Positions 8,712 through 21,760 of a stretch of DNA of 64,000 nt are shown here, piece by piece. Position 1 is the stretch's first letter; every line of letters begins with the position of its first letter. The notes under the pieces are model-generated. The model was not told the DNA's origin, made no database searches, and worked only from the letters and a program-made list of their open reading frames with translations. Both the position numbers and the translations under genes were made by a program. Source of the stretch: Rhodosalinus sediminis (GTDB taxonomy: Bacteria > Pseudomonadota > Alphaproteobacteria > Rhodobacterales > Rhodobacteraceae); NCBI RefSeq assembly GCF_003385555.1, contig NZ_QOHR01000006.1:87839-151838 (forward strand), read 5' to 3'.

Positions 8712-9030
8712 GATGGTGCCTGTCCTGTCTCGTCTGCCCTGCCGCGACGTTGCGCGGCGCTGTTCGTCGTCCCCGATTGGGAAGAAAGATTGCATAAGCG
8801 TCATGTGCACAGAAAGCCCGATTCGGTCTAAAATCCCGTAAAGAGGCGTGGTCGGCGGGAATCTGCCCAAGCGAGCCCGGTTGCCGAGCGTTGCAGGGAA
8901 GTCGCGCGCAAGCCCGAAGCCGGGCCGCGCCGGAACTTGTGAATGGACAGCGCCGCGCCCGCGCGGCTCAACGGGGGTGCTACTCACCGCCGACGCCCGA
9001 GGGCGCCGGCCCCAGACCGGAGCGAACGCC
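8712..9030. promoter_or_regulatory. Divergent intergenic region, murein peptidase / L,D-transpeptidase
   Basis: This 319-bp gap must hold the promoters of two divergent cell-wall genes. It contains a relatively AT-rich patch near 8785-8800 and an 8-bp palindrome TGTGCACA (8804-8811) that also occurs upstream of meh (7931-7938). I could not assign -35/-10 boxes with confidence, and I see no open frame with a credible start. Confidence 0.35.
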
Positions 9031-10644
9031 ATGCCGCTGCCAGCCACGCTGTCCCTGCCGCTTCGCCGTCTGCGGGTGGCCGCGCTCGTGCTGGCGCTCG
9101 CGGCGCCGGTCGCGGCCGCCGAGCCGGCCGGCGTGGCCTTCAGACAGGCGCTGGCCGAGGCGGTGGCCGAACGCCCCGTGGCGTCGGAGGTCTATCGCGA
9201 CCGGGCCTTCGCGCCGATCTGGACGGCCGACACCGCCGCGGCCGAGCGCCGGCGCGCGGCGCTTTTCGAGGCGTTGCGCGGCCTGCCGCTGCACGGGTTG
9301 CCCGCGGCGGACCTCGACGGGCTCACGGCGCGCATGGCGGCGGCGCGCACCGCGGGCGATCTCGCCCGGGTGGAGGCGGCGCTCACCGCGCAGTTCCTGA
9401 GCTACGCGCGCCGGCTCGGGGCGGGGCTGCTGACCCCCTCCGAGATCGACACCGACATCGAGCGCACCGCGCCGCGGCCCGATCTCGCCGCCGCCTTGCG
9501 CGCGGTCGCCGGGGCGGAGCGCCCGGCGGTCCACCTGCGCGGCCTCGCCCCGCAGAGCGCGGAATACACGCGGCTGATGAAGGCGCGGCTGGAACTCGGC
9601 GAGATCGTGCGCGCGGGCGGCTGGGGGCCGGAGGTGCGCGCCCGGCGGCTCGAGCCCGGCGACAGCGGCGCGCAAGTGGTCGCGCTGCGCGACCGTCTGA
9701 TCGCGATGGGGTATCTCGGGCGCACCGCCACCGCGCGCTACGACGCGGCGGTGGTGGAGGCGGTGCGCCGCTTTCAGGAGGCGCACGGCCTCGAGGTGGA
9801 CGGCATCGCGGGCGGGGCGACGCTGCGCGCGCTCAACACGCCCGCCGAGGCGAGGCTGCGCTCGGTCCTCGTCGCGCTGGAGCGCGAGCGCTGGCTGCCC
9901 CGCGAGCGCGGCGCGCGCCACATCCTCGTCAATCTCACGGATTTCTCGGCGCGGATCATGGACGACGGCAAGGTGACCTTCCGCACCAAGGCCGTCGTCG
10001 GCGCGCGGAGCCCGGCGGGCAAGCACACGCCCGAGTTCTCCGACGAGATGGAGCACATGGTCGTCAACCCGTCGTGGTACGTGCCGCGCTCCATTCTCGC
10101 GCGCGACTACCTGCCCAAGATGAAGCGCGACCCGAACGCCGCCGCCTACCTGCAGCTCATGGACGGCGGCGGCCGCGTGGTCAGCCGGAGCGCGGTCAAC
10201 TTCAACGCCTACAACGCGCGGAATTTCCCCTTCAACGTGCGCCAGCCCCCGGGGCCGCGCAACGCGCTCGGGCTGGTGAAGTTCATGTTCCCCAACGAAC
10301 ACGCGATCTACCTGCACGACACACCGGAAAAGCACCTCTTCGACCGCCACACCCGCACCTACTCGAGCGGATGCGTCCGCCTCGAGGAGCCCTTCGAGTT
10401 CGCCTACGAGCTGCTGCGCCCGCAGACCGACGACCCCGAGGGCCTCTTTCACTCGGTGCTCGAGACCGGCCGCGAGACGCAGATCGATCTCGACCGCCAC
10501 GTGCCCGTCCACCTGATCTATCGCACCGTGCGGGCGCGGCCCGACGGTCGCCTCGCGTTCCGGCCCGACATCTACGGCCGCGACGCGAAGATCTGGACGG
10601 CGCTCGCCGCGCGGGGGGTGGCGATCGCGGACGCGGAGGGCTAG
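9031..10644 (+). CDS. L,D-transpeptidase with peptidoglycan-binding domain (YcbB/LdtD type)
   Basis: Exported enzyme making 3-3 (mDAP-mDAP) peptidoglycan cross-links. The 537-residue order is: signal peptide (to about residue 30, VAALVLALAAPVAAAE), an L,D-transpeptidase scaffold domain, a peptidoglycan-binding domain at about 208-270 (DGIAGGATLRALN), and a YkuD catalytic domain with HLFDRHTRTYSSGCVRLE, nucleophile Cys448. The ATG at 9031 is chosen because it begins the signal peptide; in-frame codons upstream give no plausible start. It faces a MepK-like hydrolase across the divergent promoter region, as ycbB and ycbK neighbour each other in E. coli. Confidence 0.9.
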   Translation: MPLPATLSLPLRRLRVAALVLALAAPVAAAEPAGVAFRQALAEAVAERPVASEVYRDRAFAPIWTADTAAAERRRAALFEALRGLPLHGLPAADLDGLTARMAAARTAGDLARVEAALTAQFLSYARRLGAGLLTPSEIDTDIERTAPRPDLAAALRAVAGAERPAVHLRGLAPQSAEYTRLMKARLELGEIVRAGGWGPEVRARRLEPGDSGAQVVALRDRLIAMGYLGRTATARYDAAVVEAVRRFQEAHGLEVDGIAGGATLRALNTPAEARLRSVLVALERERWLPRERGARHILVNLTDFSARIMDDGKVTFRTKAVVGARSPAGKHTPEFSDEMEHMVVNPSWYVPRSILARDYLPKMKRDPNAAAYLQLMDGGGRVVSRSAVNFNAYNARNFPFNVRQPPGPRNALGLVKFMFPNEHAIYLHDTPEKHLFDRHTRTYSSGCVRLEEPFEFAYELLRPQTDDPEGLFHSVLETGRETQIDLDRHVPVHLIYRTVRARPDGRLAFRPDIYGRDAKIWTALAARGVAIADAEG

Positions 10645-10674
10645 GGGTGACGCCGCACGTCGTGCGGAGATGAC

Positions 10675-11772
10675 ATGGCCCACACCCTCGGAAAGCTCGC
10701 CAAGGCGCTCGGCCTCGTCGCAGAGGGCGACGCCACGCTGCCGATCGTCGGCGCCGCGGAACCCGCGGAGGCTGGGCCGGAGGAACTCGCCATCGCCTCG
10801 ACGCCGGCCTACGCCGAACGTCTGAGCGAGGGCCGGGCGCGCGCCGCGCTCCTCTGGGACGGCGCGGACTGGCAGGCGCTGGGGCTGTCGGGCGCGATCT
10901 GCCCGCCGCGCCCGCGCTTCGCGATGTCCGGGCTGACCGCGGCGCTCGACCGCGGCCCGGGCTTTCCGCCGGGCCGGCACCCCTCGGCGGTGATCGACCC
11001 GCGCGCCGAGCTGGGGCCGGACGTCACCGTCGGCGCGCTCGCCGTGATCGAGGCGGGCGCGCGCATCGGCGCGCGCACGGTGATCGGGCCGCAGGCCTAC
11101 GTCGGCGCCGGGGCCGAGATCGGGGCGGACGGCCTCGTGCGCGAGGGGGTGCGCATCGGCGCGCGGGTGAGGATCGGCGCGCGGTTCGTCGCGCAGCCCG
11201 GCGCGGTGGTCGGCAGCGACGGCTTCTCCTTCGTCACGCCGGAGGAATCCGGGGCCGAGCGCGCGCGCGCTACCCTCGGCGCCGAGGACGCGCCCGCGCC
11301 CGCCGCCCAGAGCTGGGCGCGCATCCATTCGCTCGGCGCGGTAAGCATCGGCGACGACGTGGAGATCGGCGCCGCCACCTGCATCGACCGCGGCACGATC
11401 CGCGACACGGTCGTGGGCGACGGCACCAAGCTCGACAACCTCGTGCAGATCGCCCACAACGCGGTGATCGGGCGGGATTGCGTCTTCGCCGGGCACTCGG
11501 GCGTCGCCGGCTCGGCGCGCGTGGGCGATCACGTGGTCATGGGCGGGCAGGCGGGCGTGGCCGACAACGTGACCGTCGGCGCCAACGTGGTGATCGCCGC
11601 GGGGACCAAGGTTCTGTCCAACGTGCCGGCGGGGCGCGTGATGATGGGCTATCCCGCGACGCGCATGGAGACGCACGTCGAGAGCTACAAGGCGCTGCGC
11701 CGCCTGCCGCGCCTCGCGCGCGAGATCGCGGCGCTCAAGAAAGCTGTTTCAAAGCCCGGCGCGAGCGACTAG
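10675..11772 (+). CDS. lpxD: UDP-3-O-(3-hydroxyacyl)glucosamine N-acyltransferase
   Basis: Third enzyme of lipid A synthesis; it adds the N-linked 3-hydroxyacyl chain from acyl-ACP. The 365-residue protein has the N-terminal uridine-binding domain, then a left-handed beta-helix of hexapeptide repeats ([32 protein letters not shown] and so on). The catalytic histidine is His261 in [11 protein letters not shown], and the C-terminal helix runs [20 protein letters not shown]. It starts 30 bases after the transpeptidase stop. It is followed by an acyl carrier protein and a ketoacyl-ACP synthase, suggesting a dedicated acyl supply. Confidence 0.95.
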   Translation: MAHTLGKLAKALGLVAEGDATLPIVGAAEPAEAGPEELAIASTPAYAERLSEGRARAALLWDGADWQALGLSGAICPPRPRFAMSGLTAALDRGPGFPPGRHPSAVIDPRAELGPDVTVGALAVIEAGARIGARTVIGPQAYVGAGAEIGADGLVREGVRIGARVRIGARFVAQPGAVVGSDGFSFVTPEESGAERARATLGAEDAPAPAAQSWARIHSLGAVSIGDDVEIGAATCIDRGTIRDTVVGDGTKLDNLVQIAHNAVIGRDCVFAGHSGVAGSARVGDHVVMGGQAGVADNVTVGANVVIAAGTKVLSNVPAGRVMMGYPATRMETHVESYKALRRLPRLAREIAALKKAVSKPGASD

Positions 11773-11810
11773 ATCGGGCGGCGCAGATGGACAGCGAAGG
11801 GATCGGCAGG

Positions 11811-12089
11811 ATGACGGACGTCCGCGACAAGGTGATCGGCATCATCGCGGAGCAGGCCGTGCTCGAGCCCTCCGACGTGCGCGCCGACGCGACGCTCGAG
11901 GATCTCGGCATCGACAGCCTCGGCCTCGTCGAGAGCATCTTCGCCATCGAGGAGGCCTTCGACATCTCCGTGCCCTTCAACGCCAACGCCCCCGAGGAGA
12001 GCGATTTCGACATCTCCTCGGTCGACGCCATCGTCGCCGGGATCGAGCGGCTGATCGCCGAGCAGCACGGGCGCGCGGGCGGCGCATGA
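11811..12089 (+). CDS. Acyl carrier protein (AcpXL-like)
   Basis: A 92-residue carrier with the phosphopantetheine site DLGIDSLGLVESIFAIE; Ser36 would carry the prosthetic group. It is not the main fatty-acid AcpP: the loop after the second helix (ISVPFNANAPEESDFDIS) resembles the long-chain or lipid A carriers of alphaproteobacteria. The ATG at 11811 has GAAGGG nine bases upstream; an in-frame ATG at 11787 lacks such a site. Its last four bases are the start of the next gene (ATGA). The lpxD-acp-KAS order suggests a carrier serving lipid A or another special acyl chain. Confidence 0.85.
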   Translation: MTDVRDKVIGIIAEQAVLEPSDVRADATLEDLGIDSLGLVESIFAIEEAFDISVPFNANAPEESDFDISSVDAIVAGIERLIAEQHGRAGGA

Positions 12090-13306
12090 CCACTGGACTG
12101 CGCCGGGTGGCGATCACCGGGGCGGGGACCATCAACCCGCTCGGACACAGCGTGCCCGCCACGCTCGAGGCGATGCGCGAGGGGCGCTGCGGCATCGGCC
12201 CGCTCGAGATCCGCGACGTCGACCGCCTCGCCGTGCGCATCGGCGGGCAGGTGCGCGACTTCGCCGCCGAGGCGCATTTCAACCGCCAGCAGCTCGCCCT
12301 CTACGACCGTTTCACGCAGTTCACCCTGATCGCGGCGCGCGAGGCCATCGCGCAGGCCGGCCTCGACTTCGCCGGCGAGCTCGCGGCGCGGTCCGGCGTG
12401 GTGCTCGGCACCGCGGGCGGCGGCGTCGGCACCTGGGACGAGAACTACCGCCACGTCTACGAAGAGGGGAAGAACCGCGTTCACCCCTTCGTCGTGCCGA
12501 AGCTGATGAACAACGCGGCCGCCAGCCACGTCGCGATGGAGTACAACCTGAAGGGCCCGTCCTTCACGGTCTCCACCGCCTGCGCCTCCTCGAACCACGC
12601 CATGGCGCAGGCCTTCCAGATGGTGCGCCTCGGCATGAGCCGCGTGATGGTCACGGGCGGCTCTGAATCCATGCTCTGCTTCGGCGGCGTGAAGGCCTGG
12701 GAGGGGCTGCGGGTGATGAGCCGCGACGCCTGCCGCCCCTTCAGCGCCAACCGCAACGGCATGGTGCAGGGGGAGGGGGCCGGCGTCTTCGTCTTCGAGG
12801 ACATGGAGCACGCGCAGTCCCGCGGCGCCGAGATCCTCGCCGAGGTCGCGGGCTTCGCCATGAGCTCCGACGCCGCCGACATCGTCATGCCCTCCAAGCA
12901 GGGCGCGGCGCGCGCGATGGCCGGCGCCCTGCGTGACGGCGGCATCGACCCCGCGACCGTCGGCTACATCAACGCCCACGGCACCGGCACGCTGGCCAAC
13001 GACAAGACCGAATGCGCCGCCGTCGCCGACGTCTTCGGCGCCCACGCCGACCGGCTGATGATCTCCTCCACGAAGTCGATGCACGGCCACCTGATCGGCG
13101 GCACCGGCGCCGTCGAACTCCTCTCCTGCATCATGGCCGTGCGCGACGGCGTCGTCGCACCGACCATCGGCTACGAGGAGCCCGACCCCGAATGCGCGCT
13201 CGACGTGGTCCCCAACGCCGCCCGCGAGGCCGAGATCGAGGTCGCCCTCTCCAACGCCTTCGCCTTCGGCGGCCTCAACGCCGTCCTCGCCCTGCGCCAC
13301 ATCTGA
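12086..13306 (+). CDS. Beta-ketoacyl-ACP synthase (FabF-like)
   Basis: Condensing enzyme of 406 residues with the thiolase fold. The catalytic triad is visible: Cys in TVSTACASSNHAMAQ, His in NAHGTGTLANDKTE and His in KSMHGHLIGGTGAVEL. It starts inside the stop codon of the acyl carrier protein gene, so it probably works with that carrier rather than in bulk fatty-acid synthesis. The divergence of the N-terminal half from housekeeping FabF, and the neighbours, make a lipid A-type role the best guess. Confidence 0.88.
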   Translation: MTTGLRRVAITGAGTINPLGHSVPATLEAMREGRCGIGPLEIRDVDRLAVRIGGQVRDFAAEAHFNRQQLALYDRFTQFTLIAAREAIAQAGLDFAGELAARSGVVLGTAGGGVGTWDENYRHVYEEGKNRVHPFVVPKLMNNAAASHVAMEYNLKGPSFTVSTACASSNHAMAQAFQMVRLGMSRVMVTGGSESMLCFGGVKAWEGLRVMSRDACRPFSANRNGMVQGEGAGVFVFEDMEHAQSRGAEILAEVAGFAMSSDAADIVMPSKQGAARAMAGALRDGGIDPATVGYINAHGTGTLANDKTECAAVADVFGAHADRLMISSTKSMHGHLIGGTGAVELLSCIMAVRDGVVAPTIGYEEPDPECALDVVPNAAREAEIEVALSNAFAFGGLNAVLALRHI

Positions 13307-13361
13307 GCCGCGGCTGGGCGGCGCGGCCTTGCGGCCGCACGCCTTCTGGCACCGCGTGCGG

Positions 13362-13499
13362 GCGAGGGGCGCTGCCCCTCGCGCTCCCCGGAGTATTTTT
13401 GCCAAGATGATGGGAACGCCTGACAGGGTCCATCCTCTTGGTACAAATACTCCGGGGGTGAATTGGCCGTCAGGCCAAGAGGGGGCAGCGCCCCCTGCC
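13362..13499. repeat. Composite inverted GGAGTATTT element B
   Basis: Lies between the convergent ends of the ketoacyl synthase gene and mnmA. The plus-strand arm is short: hairpin GAGGGGC-GCT-GCCCCTC, then CCCCGGAGTATTTTTGCC and AAGATGATGG. The minus-strand arm is long: hairpin GAGGGGGC-GCT-GCCCCCTC, hairpin TTGGCC-TGAC-GGCCAA, then TTCACCCCCGGAGTATTTG and CCAAGAGGATGG. Each arm follows the gene it would end, consistent with a bidirectional terminator or 3'-end element. Confidence 0.85.
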
Positions 13500-13512
13500 G
13501 CGGCGCGTCGCG

Positions 13513-14658
13513 TCAGCGACCGCGCCAGATCCAGCCGCCGCCGAGCACGCGGGTCCCGCCCGTCGCGTAGAAGACGCAGGCCTGCCCGGTGCTCACGCCC
13601 TCTTCGGGCGAGAGGAGCTCCACCTCCGCCTCCGTCTCCGAGAGCGGGCGCAGGATCGCCTCCGACGGCGCGCGCGTCGAGCGCACCTTGACCGAGATCT
13701 CGCGCTCGGCCGTGTCGGTGAAGCCGCCGTCGCCGATCCAGTTCACCTCGCGCACGGGGACCCGGCGGGTGGCGAGCATCTCCTTGGGGCCGACGATCAC
13801 CCGGCGCGTCTCGACGTCGAGCTTCACGACGTAGAGCGGCTCCGAGAGGCCGCCGATGCCGAGCCCGCGGCGCTGGCCGACGGTGTAGTGGATGATCCCC
13901 TTGTGCTCGCCCAGAACCCGGCCGTCGGCGTGCACGATCTCGCCCGGTTCGGCCGCGCCGGGGCGCAGTTTCTCGATCACCGCGGCGTAGTCGCCGTTCG
14001 GCACGAAGCAGATGTCCTGGCTGTCGGGCTTCTCGGCCACCGGGAGTCCGTAGCGCGCGGCGAGCGCGCGGGTCTCGTCCTTCGAGGCGAGGTGGCCGAG
14101 CGGGAAGCGCAGGTAGTCGAGCTGCTCGCGCGTGGTGGAGAACAGGAAATAGCTCTGGTCGCGGGCGCCGTCGGCGGCCATGTGCAGCTCCGGCCCGGCG
14201 GGGCCCGCTTCGCGGCGGATGTAGTGGCCGGTGGCCATGCAGTCGGCCTCGAGATCCTTCGCCGTCTCGAGCAGGTCGCGGAACTTCACCCGCTCGTTGC
14301 AGCGGATGCAGGGCACCGGCGTCGCGCCGCCGAGGTAGCTGTCGGCGAACTCGTCGATCACCGCCTCGCGGAAGACGTTCTCGTAGTCGAGCACGTAATG
14401 CGGGAAACCGCGCGTCTCGGCGACGCGGCGCGCGTCGTGGATGTCGCGGCCGGCGCAGCAGGCGCCCTTCTTGGCGAGCGCCGCGCCGTGGTCGTAGAGT
14501 TGCAGCGTCACGCCCACGACGTCGTAGCCTTCCTCGGCGAGCATCGCGGCGACGACGGAGCTGTCGACACCCCCCGACATCGCCACCACCACGCGGGTCT
14601 CCGCCGGCGGCTTGGGCAGGCCGAGGGAATTCAGGGGCTGTGCGGCGTCGAGCGACAT
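13513..14658 (-). CDS. mnmA: tRNA-specific 2-thiouridylase
   Basis: Installs the 2-thio group on the wobble uridine of tRNAs for Lys, Glu and Gln. The 381-residue product has the PP-loop [14 protein letters not shown] near the start, the catalytic cysteine in [11 protein letters not shown] and the second, persulfide-accepting cysteine in DSQDICFVP. The C-terminal beta-barrel ends in [16 protein letters not shown] take the ATG at 14656-14658; in-frame codons further out add a poorly matching tail. It is divergent from sciP and convergent with the ketoacyl synthase gene. Confidence 0.95.
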   Translation of the reverse strand: MSLDAAQPLNSLGLPKPPAETRVVVAMSGGVDSSVVAAMLAEEGYDVVGVTLQLYDHGAALAKKGACCAGRDIHDARRVAETRGFPHYVLDYENVFREAVIDEFADSYLGGATPVPCIRCNERVKFRDLLETAKDLEADCMATGHYIRREAGPAGPELHMAADGARDQSYFLFSTTREQLDYLRFPLGHLASKDETRALAARYGLPVAEKPDSQDICFVPNGDYAAVIEKLRPGAAEPGEIVHADGRVLGEHKGIIHYTVGQRRGLGIGGLSEPLYVVKLDVETRRVIVGPKEMLATRRVPVREVNWIGDGGFTDTAEREISVKVRSTRAPSEAILRPLSETEAEVELLSPEEGVSTGQACVFYATGGTRVLGGGWIWRGR

Positions 14659-14720
14659 GATCGGACCTTTCGGAAAGTGCGCGGAATATAGGAAAATCCG
14701 CCGCATTCTCAAGGCCGCGT

Positions 14721-14735
14721 TTCAGGCGGCGTTAA
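14721..14735. promoter_or_regulatory. Candidate CtrA box upstream of sciP
   Basis: TTCA-GGCGGCG-TTAA matches the CtrA consensus TTAA-N7-TTAA at 7 of 8 positions and ends 43 bases before the sciP ATG. SciP is a known member of the CtrA regulon in Caulobacter. TTAA is rare in this GC-rich window, which raises the weight of the match, but it is not perfect. Confidence 0.5.
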
Positions 14736-14778
14736 GGCCTCCGGGCAAGTCTCGTGCCGAGCAACCCGGAGGAGCCCA

Positions 14779-15051
14779 ATGTATCTGCGCAAGGTGAAGG
14801 GCCCGCGCGCCGTGACCCTGCCCGACGGCCGCGTGATGACGCGCGCCGACCTGCCGCCGCCGGACACCCGGCGCTGGGTCGCGTCGCGCAAGGCGGCGGT
14901 GATGCGTGCGGTGCGCCATGGCCTCATCACGCCCGAGGAGGCCATGGCGCGCTACGCGCTCAGCGAGGAGGAGCTCGCGGAATGGATGCGCGCCACCGAA
15001 AGCGGCGGCGAGAACGCGCTTAAGGCGACGAAGAGGCGCAACAACAACTAA
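14779..15051 (+). CDS. sciP: SciP, small CtrA inhibitory protein (DUF1153)
   Basis: A 90-residue helix-turn-helix protein. The N-terminus [17 protein letters not shown], the middle [15 protein letters not shown] and [17 protein letters not shown] match the Caulobacter SciP/DUF1153 family along the full length. SciP binds CtrA and blocks its recruitment of RNA polymerase, timing cell-cycle and flagellar genes. It stands 107 bases upstream of ctrA on the same strand, so repressor and target are neighbours. A GGAGGAG ribosome site lies just before the ATG. It is likely CtrA-activated through the box at 14721. Confidence 0.92.
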   Translation: MYLRKVKGPRAVTLPDGRVMTRADLPPPDTRRWVASRKAAVMRAVRHGLITPEEAMARYALSEEELAEWMRATESGGENALKATKRRNNN

Positions 15052-15090
15052 AGGTTGAAAAATATATCGAAGGAGCTAAGCTTTCCGGGC

Positions 15091-15105
15091 GTAACGCTGG
15101 GTTAA
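15091..15105. promoter_or_regulatory. Candidate CtrA box upstream of ctrA
   Basis: GTAA-CGCTGGG-TTAA matches TTAA-N7-TTAA at 7 of 8 positions, 53 bases before the ctrA ATG, in an AT-rich stretch (15052-15120) that is unusual for this window. CtrA autoregulation is established in Caulobacter, so a site here is expected. A GGTTAACC palindrome followed by six T residues overlaps the right half. Confidence 0.5.
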
Positions 15106-15158
15106 CCTTTTTTGTTCACCTTGCGTTTCGATGCCGAGCGAAGAAGCGGAGGGCCGGG

Positions 15159-20342
<5,184 letters not shown>

Positions 20343-20368
20343 GGGTCATTCCGCCTTCGTTCGCGGAT

Positions 20369-20383
20369 GTTCGCAAAAAGTTC
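20369..20383. promoter_or_regulatory. LexA (SOS) box upstream of a small membrane-protein gene
   Basis: GTTC-GCAAAAA-GTTC is a perfect alphaproteobacterial LexA site (GTTC-N7-GTTC), 62 bases before the ATG at 20446. A further GTTC (20359-20362) lies six bases upstream, and a degenerate site on the other strand (GAAC-N7-TAAC, 20407-20421) lies between box and gene. The same consensus precedes lexA in this window (58908-58922), which shows the motif is the one used by this genome. The gap 20343-20445 is AT-rich compared with its surroundings. Confidence 0.75.
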
Positions 20384-20445
20384 TTTACGTCGCGGTCGAG
20401 ATATGAGAACAAATCGATAACACGAATGCAGATGGAGCGACCGCG

Positions 20446-20568
20446 ATGATGACCCACCTCGCAACGATCCTTCGCCGCGCCCCGGGGGCGGTCGTCGCCG
20501 ACATGGCCGGCCTCGTCGCGCTGACGGTGCTCCTGATCGGGGCGCTGCATCTGCCCGGACCGCTCTGA
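20446..20568 (+). CDS. Small single-pass membrane protein, probable SOS-regulated
   Basis: A 40-residue product starting MMTHLATILRRAPG: a short, basic, probably cytoplasmic N-terminus, then one hydrophobic helix from about residue 15 to 36 (VADMAGLVALTVLLIGALHL), ending PGPL. A GGAG ribosome site lies eight bases before the ATG. The perfect LexA box upstream and an intrinsic terminator downstream make a self-contained SOS unit. Caulobacter SidA, a 29-residue inner-membrane division inhibitor, is LexA-controlled and has the same overall design; I see no clear sequence identity with it from memory. Function is therefore inferred only from size, topology and control. Confidence 0.7.
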   Translation: MMTHLATILRRAPGAVVADMAGLVALTVLLIGALHLPGPL

Positions 20569-20658
20569 GCTGCCTCGCGATCCGCGGCCCGGCGGCATGG
20601 CGCGCCTGTCCCCGAGCGCGCCGCCGGGTCTGCCTGTCCCCAAGCGGATCGTCCCTTT

Positions 20659-20695
20659 CCGCCGCCGTCCCACGGGACGCGCGGCGGTTTTTTTT
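20659..20695 (+). terminator. Rho-independent terminator
   Basis: A nested GC hairpin (CCGCCGC with GCGGCGG outside, CGTCCC with GGGACG inside) is followed by eight T residues (20688-20695). It stands 90 bases after the stop of the small SOS-linked gene and would end transcription from recG and that gene. It is the clearest classical terminator on the plus strand of the window. Confidence 0.9.
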
Positions 20696-20803
20696 GTTGA
20701 GTAGTTTTTTTGGCTGGATAGCGGTCGCGCCGGGCGGCCTGTCTCGCCGGCCCCTGTCTTGCCGGCCCCGGGCTCGAGCCGCGCGCGGGCCGGGCGCGGC
20801 GGC

Positions 20804-21256
20804 TCAGACGCAGCGCGCCGCCTCGGCTTCGGCCACGGCCTCCGCCGTCGCCTCGACCGCAAGGAGGATCGAGGCGTGGCGGTTCTTGTAGTCGCGCGCG
20901 GGGCGCAGCACCTCGAGCCCGTCGAAGGGCGCGGGCGGCGCGGGGCCGTCGGATTTCAGCATCGCCCGGAGCGCGTCGCGCGCCGCCTCGATCTCGGCGC
21001 GGGTGCGGCCGATGGCGTTCTGCCCCACGACCGCCGCGGCGGCCTGCCCGAGCGCGCAGGCCTTCACGTCCTGCCCGAAGGCAGCGATGCGCCCGTCCTC
21101 GAGCGTGACGTCCACGGTCACCGTGGAGCCGCAGAGCGGCGAGCGTTTCTTCACGCTGGCGTCGGGCGCGTCGAGGCGGTCGGTATGCGGGATGTCGGCC
21201 GCGAGCGCGAGGATGCGGCCGGAATAGAGCTGGATCAGGTCGGACTCGGCGCTCAT
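20804..21256 (-). CDS. Iron-sulfur cluster assembly scaffold protein, NifU/SufU N-terminal type
   Basis: A 150-residue protein related to the IscU/SufU scaffold. Three cysteines are placed as in the family: SPLCGSTVTVDV, KACALGQAAAAVV and the C-terminal ARCV. Such proteins build or pass on Fe-S clusters. Its partner enzymes are not in the window, so which pathway it serves is open. The ATG at 21254-21256 has GGGGAAG upstream and is divergent from hisI; the 66-bp gap between them must hold both promoters. Confidence 0.85.
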   Translation of the reverse strand: MSAESDLIQLYSGRILALAADIPHTDRLDAPDASVKKRSPLCGSTVTVDVTLEDGRIAAFGQDVKACALGQAAAAVVGQNAIGRTRAEIEAARDALRAMLKSDGPAPPAPFDGLEVLRPARDYKNRHASILLAVEATAEAVAEAEAARCV

Positions 21257-21322
21257 GGCTTCCCCATCGGGTCTTTCGCGCATACTTAGGCGCCGCCCGA
21301 GCGATTGCCAAAGGAAAATGCC

Positions 21323-21679
21323 ATGTCCTTCGACCCCGCGACGCTGCGCTACGACGCGCGCGGCCTCATCCCCGCCATCGCGCAGGACGCCGAGACGGAC
21401 GAGGTGCTGATGCTCGCCTGGATGAACGCCGAGGCGGTGGCGCGCACGCTGGAGACCGGGCGCGTCACCTACTGGTCGCGCTCGCGGCAGGCCTTCTGGG
21501 AGAAGGGCGCCACCTCGGGGCACGTGCAGGAGCTCGTGGAGATGCGCCTCGACTGCGACCGCGACACGCTGCTCCTGCGGGTGCGCCAGACCGGGCCGGC
21601 CTGTCACACCGGGCGGCGGAGCTGTTTCTACACCGCGGTGCGGGACGGCGCGGAGGTGGAGATCATGGCGCCCGGGTGA
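21323..21679 (+). CDS. hisI: Phosphoribosyl-AMP cyclohydrolase
   Basis: Third step of histidine synthesis, opening the purine ring of PR-AMP. The product has 118 residues with the family block [19 protein letters not shown] and [18 protein letters not shown]. Zinc ligands are in LDCDRD and [11 protein letters not shown]. It is the single-domain form, without the HisE pyrophosphohydrolase. The ATG at 21323 has AAGGAAA six bases upstream and is preferred to an in-frame TTG at 21305. It ends 8 bases before repeat element C and is convergent with gluQ. Confidence 0.95.
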   Translation: MSFDPATLRYDARGLIPAIAQDAETDEVLMLAWMNAEAVARTLETGRVTYWSRSRQAFWEKGATSGHVQELVEMRLDCDRDTLLLRVRQTGPACHTGRRSCFYTAVRDGAEVEIMAPG

Positions 21680-21686
21680 GCCGGAG

Positions 21687-21760
21687 GAGGGGGGCTGTCT
21701 GCCCCCCTCGGCGGCTTCGCCGCCTCACCCCCCGAGAGTATTTGGGCCAAGATGATGGGG
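21687..21760 (+). repeat. GAGAGTATTT element C (single long arm)
   Basis: Immediately downstream of hisI: hairpin GAGGGGGGC-TGTCT-GCCCCCCTC, hairpin GGCGG-CTTCG-CCGCC, then TCACCCCCCGAGAGTATTTG and GGCCAAGATGATGG. It matches the long arm of elements A, B and E, but the second hairpin has a different stem sequence that still pairs perfectly. On the opposite strand the element is translated as the end of gluQ. Confidence 0.85.

Noticed and set aside
15101..15114. GGTTAACC followed by six T residues considered as a terminator of sciP
   Set aside because: The stem is only four base pairs with no loop. The sequence overlaps the candidate CtrA box, and a regulatory reading is more plausible.
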